In this document: positions 9,084 through 17,690 of the stretch, piece after piece
How the letters are laid out: the number at the start of each line of letters is the position of its first letter
Numbering within the stretch: the stretch's first letter is position 1
NCBI GenBank assembly: GCA_963575745.1
Contig: CAUYUJ010015946.1
Coordinates: 138,536 to 202,535 of the forward strand
Direction: 5' to 3'
Length of the DNA: 64,000 nucleotides
Source: Prorocentrum cordatum
Lineage: Eukaryota; Sar; Dinophyceae; Prorocentrales; Prorocentraceae
Made by a program: the position numbers and the translations under genes
Notes under the pieces: generated by a model
What the model was told of the DNA's origin: nothing
Seen by the model: the letters and a program-made list of their open reading frames with translations, nothing else
Database searches by the model: none

Positions 9084-9226
9084 TGGCGGGAGGGCTTCTT
9101 AGAAGGAGGCTGCTTCTTAGAAGGCGCCGGCCTGACATCTACAGAGAAGGCCCGCGCCTTCTAAGGAGCAGGGGTGCTTCTAAGAAGCCCTCCCCCCTCC
9201 CCCCGCCCCCTTGTGCGCGCCGCCAA
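9083..9226. mobile_element. TIR element R, copy 2
   Basis: GGGAGGGCTTCTTAGAAGG at left and CTTCTAAGAAGCCCTCCC at right. Internal GGCCCGCGCCTTCTAAGG as in copy 1. Ends GTGCGCGCCGCC. Confidence 0.75.
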
Positions 9227-9240
9227 CGTACCCCGCCGCC

Positions 9241-9312
9241 GCGGAAGGCACCACGGCACTGGCGCTGCGGAACCTCGCCGCGAGCAACGCGGAGAACCAG
9301 GCGCGGTGCGCG
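9241..9312 (+). CDS. Partial exon, armadillo-repeat-like
   Basis: Frame starting at 9241 reads ALRNLAASNAENQ and continues for about 24 residues. This matches the second and third helices of an armadillo repeat (family pattern ALRNLA-x(2-4)-N-x(2)-N). Third codon positions are almost all G or C, as expected for coding sequence in this genome type. Armadillo repeats form a superhelical protein-binding scaffold; no substrate can be inferred from one partial repeat. Splice limits are not clear: element R abuts on the left, and the frame continues past 9312 until it loses character. D copy 1, carrying A4, starts about 95 bp downstream. It could be a pseudo-exon carried by a duplication. Symbol not assignable. 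Confidence 0.5.
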
Positions 9313-9405
9313 GCGAGAGCCGCCCCTTGGCCTCTCTTACGGCGCCGTGCTGCGCGCCTCGGAGGTGCCGTCCGCCTCCCGGCGGCGCCACCGAGTCGCC
9401 GCGTG

Positions 9406-9743
9406 TCGGGTGCTGCCAGAAGTGCCCCTGGCCCAAGGCGTAAGTCTGGCACGTCTCTCTACAGGAGGAATGCTAAAAAGTCGTCCAGACAGGAGCCAGG
9501 GGACGATTTCTGGACGATCTTTGCATATTTGTGGCGCAGTCTTCGACTATTTTTGAATATTCTGTCCAAAATCGGCCTGTAGGGGGATCGGCCTGGTTTA
9601 ACCCAAGGCGCCCCCCAGATTTCCAGGGAGGCCCCCACGGCCTCCAGAGCACCCCCCCACGAGGCCCGGAGGGCCCCATGGGGGTCCAGAGCGGAGCGAG
9701 AAGCTGGGGGCACCTGGGGCGCGCGGGGCACCTTCGGCACCCC
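9406..9743. mobile_element. Element D copy 1, interrupted by A4
   Basis: Left end TCGGGTGCTGCCAGAAGTGC, right end GGGGCACCTTCGGCACCC, inverted. With A4 removed the sequence aligns with the uninterrupted copy at 21148-21318: CCCCTGGCCCAAGG, CACGGCCTCCAGAGCA, GGAGCGA-AAGCTGGGGGCAC. Confidence 0.8.
9440..9601. mobile_element. TIR-A element, copy A4, in D
   Basis: Perfect 8-bp target duplication CCCAAGGC at 9432-9439 and 9602-9609. Left end GTAAGTCTGGCACGTCTC, right end GTAGGGGGATCGGCCTGG. If transcribed on the plus strand, removal from GC (9438) to the AG in the right duplication would restore the original CCCAAG|GC exactly, which would be a GC-AG intron. Homologous empty site at 21177. Confidence 0.9.
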
Positions 9744-9792
9744 GCGCGCCGGGCCCAAGCCTCCGTCGCTTCTGCCTGCTGCGGTCCTCGGT

Positions 9793-9954
9793 TGAGGAGG
9801 GGAAAAAACACACAGACACAATGAATCGTCGATTCCTCAGAAAATATGGGAAAATATGGGAAGTGGGGGGGAGACAAAAACCCAGAAAATATAGGAAAAT
9901 ATGGGGAATCATTTTATTTGTGTGTATTTATTTGTGTGTTTGTGGGCCCCTTCA
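9793..9954. mobile_element. TIR-B element, copy B2
   Basis: Perfect 5-bp target duplication TCGGT (9788-9792, 9955-9959). Starts TGAGGAGGGGAAAA and ends GGGCCCCTTCA. Carries the inner inverted pair GATTCCCC / GGGGAATC and repeated AAAATATGGGA. Confidence 0.9.
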
Positions 9955-10079
9955 TCGGTCTGGGCGCTGCTCTTCGGTGCCGGCCCTCGGGGGGGCCGTT
10001 GTCGGGCCGCGGCGGCGTCAAAAAGCGGATCCGGGAAGCAAAGCAGCTGCCCGCTGGGAAAGGGTCGGGGCACCTGGGG

Positions 10080-10295
10080 TTGAGTCGGGCATGTCCCTCT
10101 ACAGGAGGAATAATGAAGAATTGCCGAACGTAGTGTGGGGACGTTTTTTTGTGTGTGTGTGGGGGGGATTATATATATAAAAATATATATGATACGTTGA
10201 GCGTGTGTTTGATGTATATGATACGTTGAGCATTTGTTTGATGTTTATTCGTTTTACTGCAAACACCCACCAGTAGGAGGACATGCCCGACCCAA
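10080..10295. mobile_element. TIR-A element, copy A5
   Basis: Flanked by ACCTGGGG and TCCTGGGG (7 of 8 identical). TTGAGTCGGGCATGTCCC at left, GGAGGACATGCCCGACC at right. The interior contains two GATACGTTGAGC repeats and a TATATATAAAAATATATAT run. On the minus strand, GA..AG boundaries inside the duplicated CCCCAGG would excise it exactly. Confidence 0.85.
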
Positions 10296-10654
10296 TCCTG
10301 GGGCCGCGCATCGAACAAACACATCTCATCGGATGCCTGGCTGCAGCCACGAGCACTTCGGATTCGGAAGAGGGGCTCGCTGGGCCCAATGCCCCTGCAA
10401 GGCTGTTCCTCCAGCGCTTCTCATGCAACCAGGCGCTTTCTGTACCGCAAACGCACTTCGGCCCTTGGGCAGATGGCTGTGGCAAGTTCCGCCCCCGTGC
10501 CAGCTCAGGATGACCATAAGGCGATTATTCGAGGGCGCACGTGATGCCGAGGCTTGGAGGAGCCGTCGCATGTGATGCACTCTTCCGCATCGTGTTGGTG
10601 ATGCTGATTATAAATGGTGGTGACGACGACGCCAGCAACGACACACACATATAT
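10296..10654. other. Unassigned low-repeat stretch
   Basis: One of the few stretches without obvious repeats. A plus-strand frame near 10283-10513 (65-70 aa, with Ser/Asp-rich and Phe-rich parts) and a minus frame overlap. Neither matches a family I recognise. Confidence 0.3.
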
Positions 10655-10800
10655 ATATATATATAGCAGTGATGGTGCTGGTGATGTTGATGACGGTGAT
10701 GATGCTGGTCATGCTGATGAGTATCTTGGTGATGCCGATGATGACGATGATGACTGTGATGATGCTGGTAGTGCTGATGACGTTGATGATTGTTGGGGTA
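10655..10800. repeat. GAT/GGT triplet array
   Basis: Degenerate GATGAC/GATGCTGGT triplets preceded by an ACACAC-ATATAT run at 10638-10662. Confidence 0.85.
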
Positions 10801-11155
10801 GAACATGAGGGTGATTGGAGGGCTCGCACACATGTCCCCACGAGCGTTGTTGAACCATTTATTTGATCGTTGTTTTGTCCAGGTGCCGGAATCAAATACA
10901 TATCTAGCTTGCATTGGCTTTCCTTGTTCAGTGGCGCTCCCAAGCACTGTCCAGGTAGTTCCGAATTCATTAATCTAGATGTTCAGTTTCGCTTTACGCG
11001 CTTTTGTGCATGGAGGATGTGGTTTGGCCAGCGTTTCAACTACACAAGCCTGACTGAACAACTGAACGACTGTGCGCGGCGCCAGTGCGATGACCACATT
11101 TTGAAGACCGCCCGTCCTCTGCCAGCGAAGCCGACGGTTCAAAGTTTAGAGTTCA
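10801..11155. other. Unique stretch with one satellite-like unit
   Basis: Contains TGTGCGCGGCGCCAGTGCGA..CCACATTTTGAAGACC at 11070-11112, related to the 82-bp satellite at 35.3-35.8 kb, as a lone unit. No gene recognised. Confidence 0.4.
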
Positions 11156-11246
11156 GGAGGAGGGAAGGAGGAGGAGGAGGAGGAGGAGGAGGAGGAGGAG
11201 GAGGAGGAGGAGGAGGAGGAGGAGGAGGAGGAGGAGGAGGGGGAGG
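11156..11246. repeat. (GGA)n array
   Basis: About 90 bp of near-perfect GGA repeats at the left border of repeat AA. Confidence 0.95.
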
Positions 11247-11910
11247 GGGGCAGGACAAGCTAGGTGCGCTCGCGTCATATCTGACGTCCTACCCCTCCCT
11301 CCCATCCCTTACCATGGCGCTGATTTTCTCTATCCGCGGACGCGTGTCGCAGCGGACCTGTGGCTCCGCGCGCGCGTGCGTAACTAGTGGGTGGTGGTGC
11401 GCGTGCGTGCGTGCGTGCGTGTGTGCGTGGTTGTGGTGGTGGTGGTGGTGGTGGTGGTGGTGGTGGTGGTGGTGCTGGCTGTGCTGGTGGTGGTGGTGGT
11501 GGGTGCTGGTGCTGGTGCTGGTGCTGGTGCTGGTGGTGGTGGTGGTGGTGGTGGTGGTGGTGGTGGTGGTGGTGGTGGTGGTGGTGGTGGTGGTGCGGCG
11601 CGGTGGTGGCGGGCGGATGGGCGCGCGAGAAAGAGGCCCGCGCTGGGGCGAGAACGCCATCCTCAACGACGGAGGCCAAACACCGATCCGAAAATGAGGC
11701 CCACGCTGCAGCGGGAGCACGATTCGGAACGATTCGGGAGCAGAAATGAGGCCGGCGCCTCAGCGAGAGCAGCATTTTAGAAAAAAACACAAGCGAAAAC
11801 CCAACTCCGGGGAATCCTGTGTGTAAAAAAACAGTACGCGGGGGGGTGCCGAATATCTTCCGGACGCCATCAGGGGAAGTGGGAGAGTATTTTCATATTG
11901 TGTAATTGTG
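11247..11910 (+). repeat. Dispersed repeat AA, copy 1, with GGT expansion
   Basis: Reverse complement of 49439-49998. Shared blocks: GGACAAGCTAGGTGCGCTCG, CCCATCCCTTACCATGGCG, CTGCAGCGGGAGCACGATTC, AATGAGGCCGGCGCCTCAGC, ATCCTGTGTGTAAAAAA, ATATTGTGTAATTG. The middle differs completely: here a (GGT)n array at 11430-11595 with GGTGCT interruptions, there a CATGCCATGC-rich stretch. Confidence 0.8.
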
Positions 11911-12188
11911 GAGGAGGACAGGAAGGAGGGGCGACGAAAAGAGAACATATCAAAACAACAACAAGCAGCACAGGTGTTGAGGACGTCCCGGGCGACGTCC
12001 GACTCTTGTCTCCAGCTCCCGAGGGGCATCTTGGAGGCCCCGTGGGGGCGCCTCGTGAGGGCGCCTGGGAGGCTCTTAGGGGGGCTCCGTGTGCCGTCCG
12101 TGAGCGCCTCGTGGGCCGCCCGGTTCTTCCGAGGTCCGTCTCTGGGACCACCTTTTGCTGCTGTCAGCCCCCCTCGCGATCTCGTAGG

Positions 12189-12352
12189 TTAGGAGGGAAG
12201 AAAACACACAGACACAATGAATCTTCGATTCCCCGGAAGATATGGGAAAGTATGGGACGTGGGGGGGAAGACAAAACCCTAGAAAATATAAGGGAAATAT
12301 GGGGAATCCTTTTAATTCTGTGTATTTATTTGTGTGTCCTGGGGCCCCTTCA
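12189..12352. mobile_element. TIR-B element, copy B3
   Basis: Perfect 5-bp target duplication GTAGG (12184-12188, 12353-12357). TTAGGAGGGAAGAAAACACA at the start, GTGTGTCCTGGGGCCCCTTC at the end. Confidence 0.9.
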
Positions 12353-12354
12353 GT

Positions 12355-12800
12355 AGGGCCGTCTTGATGCCCCTTGTGGCCGGCTTGGGGCTGCCTTGGA
12401 GCCCTCTCGGGCAATCTTGACGAAGTTGTTTTGGCCTCCTGGGATGTCCTGAGTCCTTCGTGGGATATCTTGAGGCCACCTTGTAGGCTTCTTGGGCCGT
12501 CTTGAACCCATGGGCCGTCTTGAACATATGAGAACGCGAACGCCCATCCAACGCGAACGGGGAATCCGTGAGTTGTTCCTCTTCAGGCCATGCTGGAGTT
12601 CTCTTCGAGCCCCCGTGGCTCTCCCTCGGGCAATCTTGCGGCCAGTCTTGGCCAGTCTTGGGGCTACATCGGTCCGTCTTGGGTGCACATTGGGTCCTTT
12701 GGGTGTCCTTGGAGGCTCACCTTGGCCGTCCTGGAGGCCAGCCCAGACATCTTGGACGCCTCGTGAGGGCGCCGAGGAGGCGTCGGGCCCCAGGGGACCT
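12355..12800 (+). repeat. Family M array 1
   Basis: Imperfect repeats of GGCCGTCTTGG/GGCCTCTTGG-type decamers interrupted at 12525-12595 by a non-repetitive core (GAACGCGAACGCCCATCC..GAATCCGTGAGTTGTTCC). A related fragment lies at 12010-12130. Confidence 0.75.
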
Positions 12801-12917
12801 CGGGATAATTAGGGGGAGGGGTGGCCTGGCAGGGCCCTCTTCGATCCGATCCATCCGCCTCGGCATCGACGCTGGCCTCGACTCGGCTTCCGACCTCCCT
12901 GCGATCCGACGCGGCCC

Positions 12918-13011
12918 CACGGCTGCGCGGCGGTGCTGTGCACCCTGGCCGTGGCCGACGCGATCCGATCGCAACTCCGTGCCGCTGCGGCCCCGACCCT
13001 GCAGACCTTCT
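12918..13011 (+). CDS. Partial exon, degenerate armadillo-like
   Basis: The frame through 12933 reads AVLCTLAVADAIR then about 15 more residues. It resembles an armadillo helix 2-3 unit (AxxLCxLAxxDAxR). Third codon positions are G/C-rich. A short homologue, ALLCILAQP, lies at 5710-5740. The surroundings (12840-13160) are peppered with CGATCCGAT words. Splice sites not resolved; may be a decayed exon. Confidence 0.3.
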
Positions 13012-13160
13012 GCTCCGATCCGATCTCACGCTGCGCTGTTGGCCGATCCTCGGGCCCCCGAGCTGCGGCTTCCAGGGGGCCACGTCGCCGAGCTTCGTGG
13101 GGGGGACACGCTCGCTGCCGCCGCCCGCCCAGCCCAGTCAGGGCCGCCTGCGATCCGATG

Positions 13161-13244
13161 CGAGGAGGAGGAGGCGGAGGAGGAGGAGCAGGAGGAGGAG
13201 AAGGAGGAGGAGGAGGAGGAGGAGGAGGAGGAGGAGGAGGAGGT
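13161..13244. repeat. (GGA)n array
   Basis: GGAGGAGGA with GCG and GCA interruptions. Confidence 0.95.
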
Positions 13245-13364
13245 TGCGAGCCTATGGAGGCGCATCCGAGACACGAATACGACTCCAGACGCAATATGGA
13301 ACCGACGCCCCCCAACGGGGGCCGTGCGGGGGGCGAGCGCCCAATGAATGGGGGCTACACCTGA

Positions 13365-13990
13365 AGCCGCCGAGGACGGCCAGGCACACCCACAGCACGA
13401 CACCGCACGCGTTGGCGGGCGCGTCCACGACGGGCCCCGACAGCCAGACGCCCTCCGGCGCCGCGACGAGCGGGCGTGAGCCACGACCCGCAGGGAGGCC
13501 TCCGCCTCCGAGCCCTCGCGCACGCGCGCACGCCGTCGACGGTGCCCTGCTCCGCGGGGGACGGCGGGGCCTCGCGCGCCCGTGCCGCCTCCAGGAGGCG
13601 GAGGAGGGCGCCGTGGGCCGCCCGGACCGCGGGCGCTGCGCCGGGCGCCTCGGAGGCCTCCGCCAGGCCCGCACTCTCCCGAGCAGCCGTCGTGCCCGCG
13701 CCGCCGCCGCCGGGGCGCGCAGGGCGGCCGCCCTCGGCCCGAGAGTTCGTCGAGCTCGTGCGCGCCGCCCGCGCCGTCCGCGAGCGTCGAGGGCGAGGAG
13801 AGGGAGGCCCGCAGCTGCGCCAGGGAGGGCTTCGGCAGGCACAGGGCGAGGGCGGCGACGCCGCCGCCTCGCACCGGCGCTCCCCGCCGCGGCCGCGCCG
13901 AGAGGCGAGCCCCGGCCCGCGGCGCCAGCCCCGCGGCCCTGGCGCCCTCGCCGCCGCCGCCGCTGCCTCGGGGCGGGCGCGGCGCCAGGC
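13365..13990 (-). pseudogene. Frameshifted GC-rich coding-like stretch
   Basis: On the minus strand, protein-like segments occur in series but in different frames. First comes VAALALCLPKPSLAQLRASL with HELDELSG (about 13990-13740), then AAPAVRAAHGALLRLLEAAR with EQGTVDGVRACA (about 13640-13526), then PEGVWLSGPVVDAP with ACGVVLWVCLAVLGGF (about 13475-13365). Each change of frame fits a single-base indel or an unseen intron. The leucine/alanine helices suggest an armadillo or HEAT-like protein, but I cannot name it. Base composition is so GC-rich that all six frames stay open, which lowers confidence. Confidence 0.3.
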
Positions 13991-14224
13991 GCCAGCCGCG
14001 GAAGGCGGCGTGGCGGGAGGCCGCCTGCTCTCGCCACCGCCGTGCGCGGGCGCACTCCCGCCTGGGAGTGACCCGCCGCGAGGCCCGCCGCGGCGTGCGT
14101 CGCCAGGGGCGCCCCGCGAGCTTCTTCCTCGGCGCCGCGCTGCTGCGAGAGCGCACCTGGCATCGCCCCGCAGCGAGCGCGGCGCGGCCGCGGGCCAGCG
14201 ATGCGGAGCTGTGCCACATTGGGT

Positions 14225-14338
14225 AGGAGGAGGAGGAGGAGGAGGAGGAGGAGGAGGAGGAGGAGGAGGAGGAGGAGGAGGAGGAGGAGGAGGAGGAGGA
14301 GGGAGGAGGGAGGAGGGAGGAGGGAGGAGGGAGGAGGA
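14225..14338. repeat. (GGA)n then (GGGAGGA)n array
   Basis: Pure GGA turning into a GGGAGGA heptamer repeated five times at the right end. Confidence 0.95.
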
Positions 14339-15440
14339 GCAGGGCGGTTCGATTCGCTGGCTGCTCCCGCCGTTCCGATCCGATTCGCCTGGGCGGCTCG
14401 ATTCGCCGGCACATCGTCCAGGGCCGTGCGGAGAGCCGGGCGCGGCGGTCCGATCTCGGTCCGATGCGGGGCGATTCGCTGGCGAGGCGCTCCGATCTCG
14501 CGGTGCGATGCAGCTCAGGCCTGCCACCAGTGTTTGGAGGCGCTGTGGGGCGGTTGGGTCTCCTCTTGGGGGCGAGAGGGCGGCGAGGCGGCCCATGGCG
14601 TGGTCCGATGGTGCACGTCGTGGTACGAGCCACTTCAAACATGTGGAACATGATCGATCCGCATACGTTCCTGCTGAGGACGTTGGGGCTCAAGCGTGCG
14701 GCACAAGCGCGCGCACTCCAGGCAGCTTTTTGCCCGGAGTCCACCCGCCGATGCCCGCGGGCTCCTGCTCGACTCGTTGAGCGTGGCCTGCGCGAGAGGT
14801 GGCGGAGACTGGAGATGTGGCCTCCGCGCGGGCCTGCGTGGTACAACGCGCCTGTGCGGCGGTGCTGGCTGGCGCCCGATGGGGGCGGCTGCTGGCGCTG
14901 GATCCAGTAGGCAGAGCGTGCGATGCGGCGGGGCAGGTAGCTCCAGCTCCACCTGTTCGTGGCCCGCATCGGGAATGGTTGGGCGTGCGGGGTCGCAAGC
15001 CAAGGTGCCCGAGTCTCTGCCAGGGTGGCGTTGAACAGCGCGGCGGAACGCAGCGGAGGGCACTGGCCTTCTCGCCTCTTCCAGCGCTGCCAAGCTCTGC
15101 GAGGAAGCCGCATCCTCGAGGCAGCCGGCGGCTGGGCCGACGGCGCCTGTCTCGGTCAGGGTGCTCGCGGTGGTCACCAGTGCACTGCTCACAGTCGATA
15201 CGATTGCTCTTCAACGTTGAGTCATGGCCCATGGCGATGATCTGTCGTTGCCGTTCGGCACGTCCCGCAAGTCGTACGCGCCTAGAGCGGAGCGGGTGGA
15301 AGCTGGTGCGGAACGTCGCTGTGCCCATGGGGTGTGCGTCGCCGAGGTTGCCCTGGAGCAGGGCTGTCGTGCCGCCTTTTGTCGGTGGTTCAGAGACGGG
15401 GCCCTGAGGGATGGGGTTCTAAGGAGGTGCCTCGAGCACC
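14339..15440. other. 1.1 kb without confident gene
   Basis: 14340-14520 is rich in CGATTCGCT and CCGATC words, like 12.85-13.1 kb and 61.5-61.7 kb. From 14600 to 15400 composition is balanced and frames on both strands reach 150-200 aa, for example a plus frame with MVHVVVRATSNMWNM at 14608. I recognise no family and see no matching exon borders; could be decayed retroelement or intron. Confidence 0.3.
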
Positions 15441-15690
15441 GTAAATCCGCCCTTGGATCCGTTCCTATTCTTAGGACCCATCCCTCAGGACCTTCGGTTC
15501 CGTTTGCCGTTTTGCCATTTTTTTGCCGGTTCCGACGCCTTTTTCTACCGGTTCCGTCGCCGTTGTTTGACCGTTTCCGGTTCCGGTTCCAATCCTGGAG
15601 CCGTTTTTTTCAGTTTCCGGTCGCCGTTTTTTTGCCGTTTCCATTTTCAAAGGACATTCTTTTAAATGGAAACGGTGAAAAAACGGCCCT
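15440..15690. repeat. GCCGTTTCC repeats with terminal hairpin
   Basis: Degenerate CCGGTTCC/GCCGTTTTT words, closed at 15624-15687 by a hairpin with arms CCGTTTCCATTT and AAATGGAAACGG extended by matching T and A tracts. Confidence 0.7.
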
Positions 15691-15924
15691 GCCGTTTCCG
15701 GGGCCCACAAAGCGCAGGACCCCATCTTCGAGCCACCAGCCTTGTTCGGCTCACTGGCAAGGCCTTCTTCCCAGGCTGGCCGCACGCTTGCCGCCGCCAG
15801 CATCGAGGAGTGCGGCAGGAGCGCATAGGCCCACATCGAGGCGGGCCCGCAGCGAGGGGGCGTCGCTGGAGCGTGGCAGGGTGGAAGTTCCGAGCCGATG
15901 CGACTCGAATCGGAGGCGGAGGCC

Positions 15925-16153
15925 GTGTGATCGTTTTCTTATTCATTGTTCGGCCGATCGGCGCGGGTCCTCGCACCCACCCCCTGCCCCCCTCCCATGG
16001 AGTAGATCTTTCGCCGTTCTTTGCGCCTGTTTCGAGCCGATGGGATCCCCCCCCCGTAGGACGCGCTGTGGCAAGAGGTCGCATCCCTCAGGGGTCCGGA
16101 GCAGGAGACCCCTTTCCGCCCTATGTCGAAACGCCGAATAAGAACACGCTCGC
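15925..16153. mobile_element. TIR element H, copy 3
   Basis: Starts GTGATCGTTTTCTTATTC and ends GAATAAGAACACGCTCG, the clearest pair of H termini in the window. Confidence 0.8.
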
Positions 16154-16310
16154 GGTCGAAGCCGAGTCGAGTCGCATCGGCGGCGTCGAACTAAGCCCCG
16201 CGGCGGCGCGGCGTAGCCGGCCGCCAAGGGGCTGGGTGCGGTGTGCACCATCGGCGCGTGCTGCCAGAAAGGGCCCCGGCCCAGGGTGCCCCCAGGAGCT
16301 CCAGAGATTG

Positions 16311-16650
16311 GGTCGGTCGTGTCCCTCTGCAGGAGGAGCATGCAAGGATAGTAGAAACATACTCCAGATTTCGTAATAAAGGGAGGGGGGTCTCATTTCG
16401 GGGGGGGGTCTCTTCCAGGCTATCTTGGAGGGCCTGGGGGGGTCTGGGGACGATGTTTTGGAGGGTTCTCCCACGGGGGAGGTCTGAAATGGCTTGTCTT
16501 GGAGGGTCCAGACCCCCTCCCTTCTATTACGAAATCTGGAGTGGCCCCGGGACAATTTCCCGACTGTTTTCGGCCATGTTTGAGAATCATCTTTGGGCTA
16601 CGTTGTATGTCTCTCTCCAACATCCGCCGGTAGGAGGACATGCCCGACCT
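16311..16650. mobile_element. TIR-A element, copy A6, in D, split by C
   Basis: GGTCGGTCGTGTCCCTCTGC at left, CGGTAGGAGGACATGCCCGA at right. Family A interior (AGGATAGTAGAAACA; GTTTGAGAATCATC) surrounds a complete C element. Flanks TCCAGAGA / TCCAAGGA are 6 of 8 identical. Confidence 0.85.
16362..16541 (+). mobile_element. TIR-C element, copy 1, inside A6
   Basis: CTCCAGATTTCGTAATAAAG at left, CTTCTATTACGAAATCTGGA at right, TIR over 25 bp. Flanking TA / TG suggests a TA duplication with one change. Almost identical to the reverse complement of 41201-41380. Confidence 0.9.
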
Positions 16651-16742
16651 GGTCCAAGGAGGCCCCCCACGGCCTCCAGAGCCCCCTCGCGAGGCCCAGA
16701 GGGTCCCAGGGGCTCCAAAGTGGAGCGGCAAGCTGGGTTAAT

Positions 16743-17690
16743 AGGGGGAAACGATTCAAAAAATCGCCCCGCCCCCCCCCACGGACCCCCCAAAATGATT
16801 GAGTGGGGCGGATTAATAGAATTCAGCCGCCGGGAACTGTTTTTTTTATCGTCCGCCCCCCGGCGTTTGCTTTTGCCCCTTTGGAGGAATTGATTTTCTA
16901 TTCGTCCTCCTTCGCTCGCTTGATCACCCGCGGCCGCGGGGGGAGGATTGCGGAGGGTGGACGGGGTAATTAGGGAGTAGTTGAGGGAAGGGGTTTTCGA
17001 AGAGGCGCTTGATCACCCTCGTCGTTGCGGACGGCCGCGGCGATTGGGAGGTGGGGGATGAGGAGGAGGAAGAGGAGGAGGGGGGAGGAGGAGGAAGAGA
17101 AAAAGGAGGGGAGAGGAGGACGAACTGGAGGAGGACGAGGAGGAGGAAGCGGAGAAAAAGGAGGAGGAGGACGAGGAGGAAAAGGACGAGGAGGAGGACG
17201 AGGAGGAGGAGGAGGAGGAAAAGGAGGAGGACGAGGAGGAGGAGGAGGACGAGGAGGAGGCGGAGGAGGAGGAGGACGAGCTCGCCCTGAAAAATCACCC
17301 CGTCCACCCCCCTGGCCCCCGCGCCCTGGATCGCCACCCCGTGACCCCCCTCCCTGGCATTCCAGGCAACCTGGAATTGTCAGCCCCCCGTCTGCCTGCC
17401 CTGCCCCCCCGCTATTGCGGGGGAGAGGAGGCGCGCGAAACTCGGGTCGGGCGAAAGGGGGGGATTGGGAAAGGGGGGGTTACGAAATTTGCTGCATGCA
17501 GCTGGTTTCGGCCCCACCGAGGGGCCCATTCCTCGATACATGGGCGCCTCCGGCGCTGGGAGGCGCCAGGAAAATCAGCTACGTGAGCTGATTCTCAAAC
17601 CCCCCCTTTGCTATCCCCCCCTTTCGCCCGACCCGAGAAACAATTGTTTTAATCGTCCGCCCCAGAAAGTGTTTTAAAGCGTTTCCCCCC
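16743..17690. mobile_element. TIR element FF carrying GGA array and element J
   Basis: Ends AGGGGGAAACGATTCAAAA and TTTTAAAGCGTTTCCCCCC are inverted. AAT lies on both outer sides. About 950 bp, the longest TIR element here. Inside are a GGA/GAC-rich array (17058-17283) and a full J copy. No transposase frame. Confidence 0.65.
17441..17637. mobile_element. TIR element J, copy 2, inside FF
   Basis: TCGGGTCGGGCGAAAGGGG at left, CCCCTTTCGCCCGACCCGA at right; interior matches 4009-4206. Confidence 0.85.

Noticed and set aside
13026-15113. 695-aa minus-strand open frame
   Set aside because: Passes through two GGA arrays as poly-Ser and through very GC-rich DNA where all six frames are open. Protein-like segments lie in different frames, so the single long frame is not the gene.
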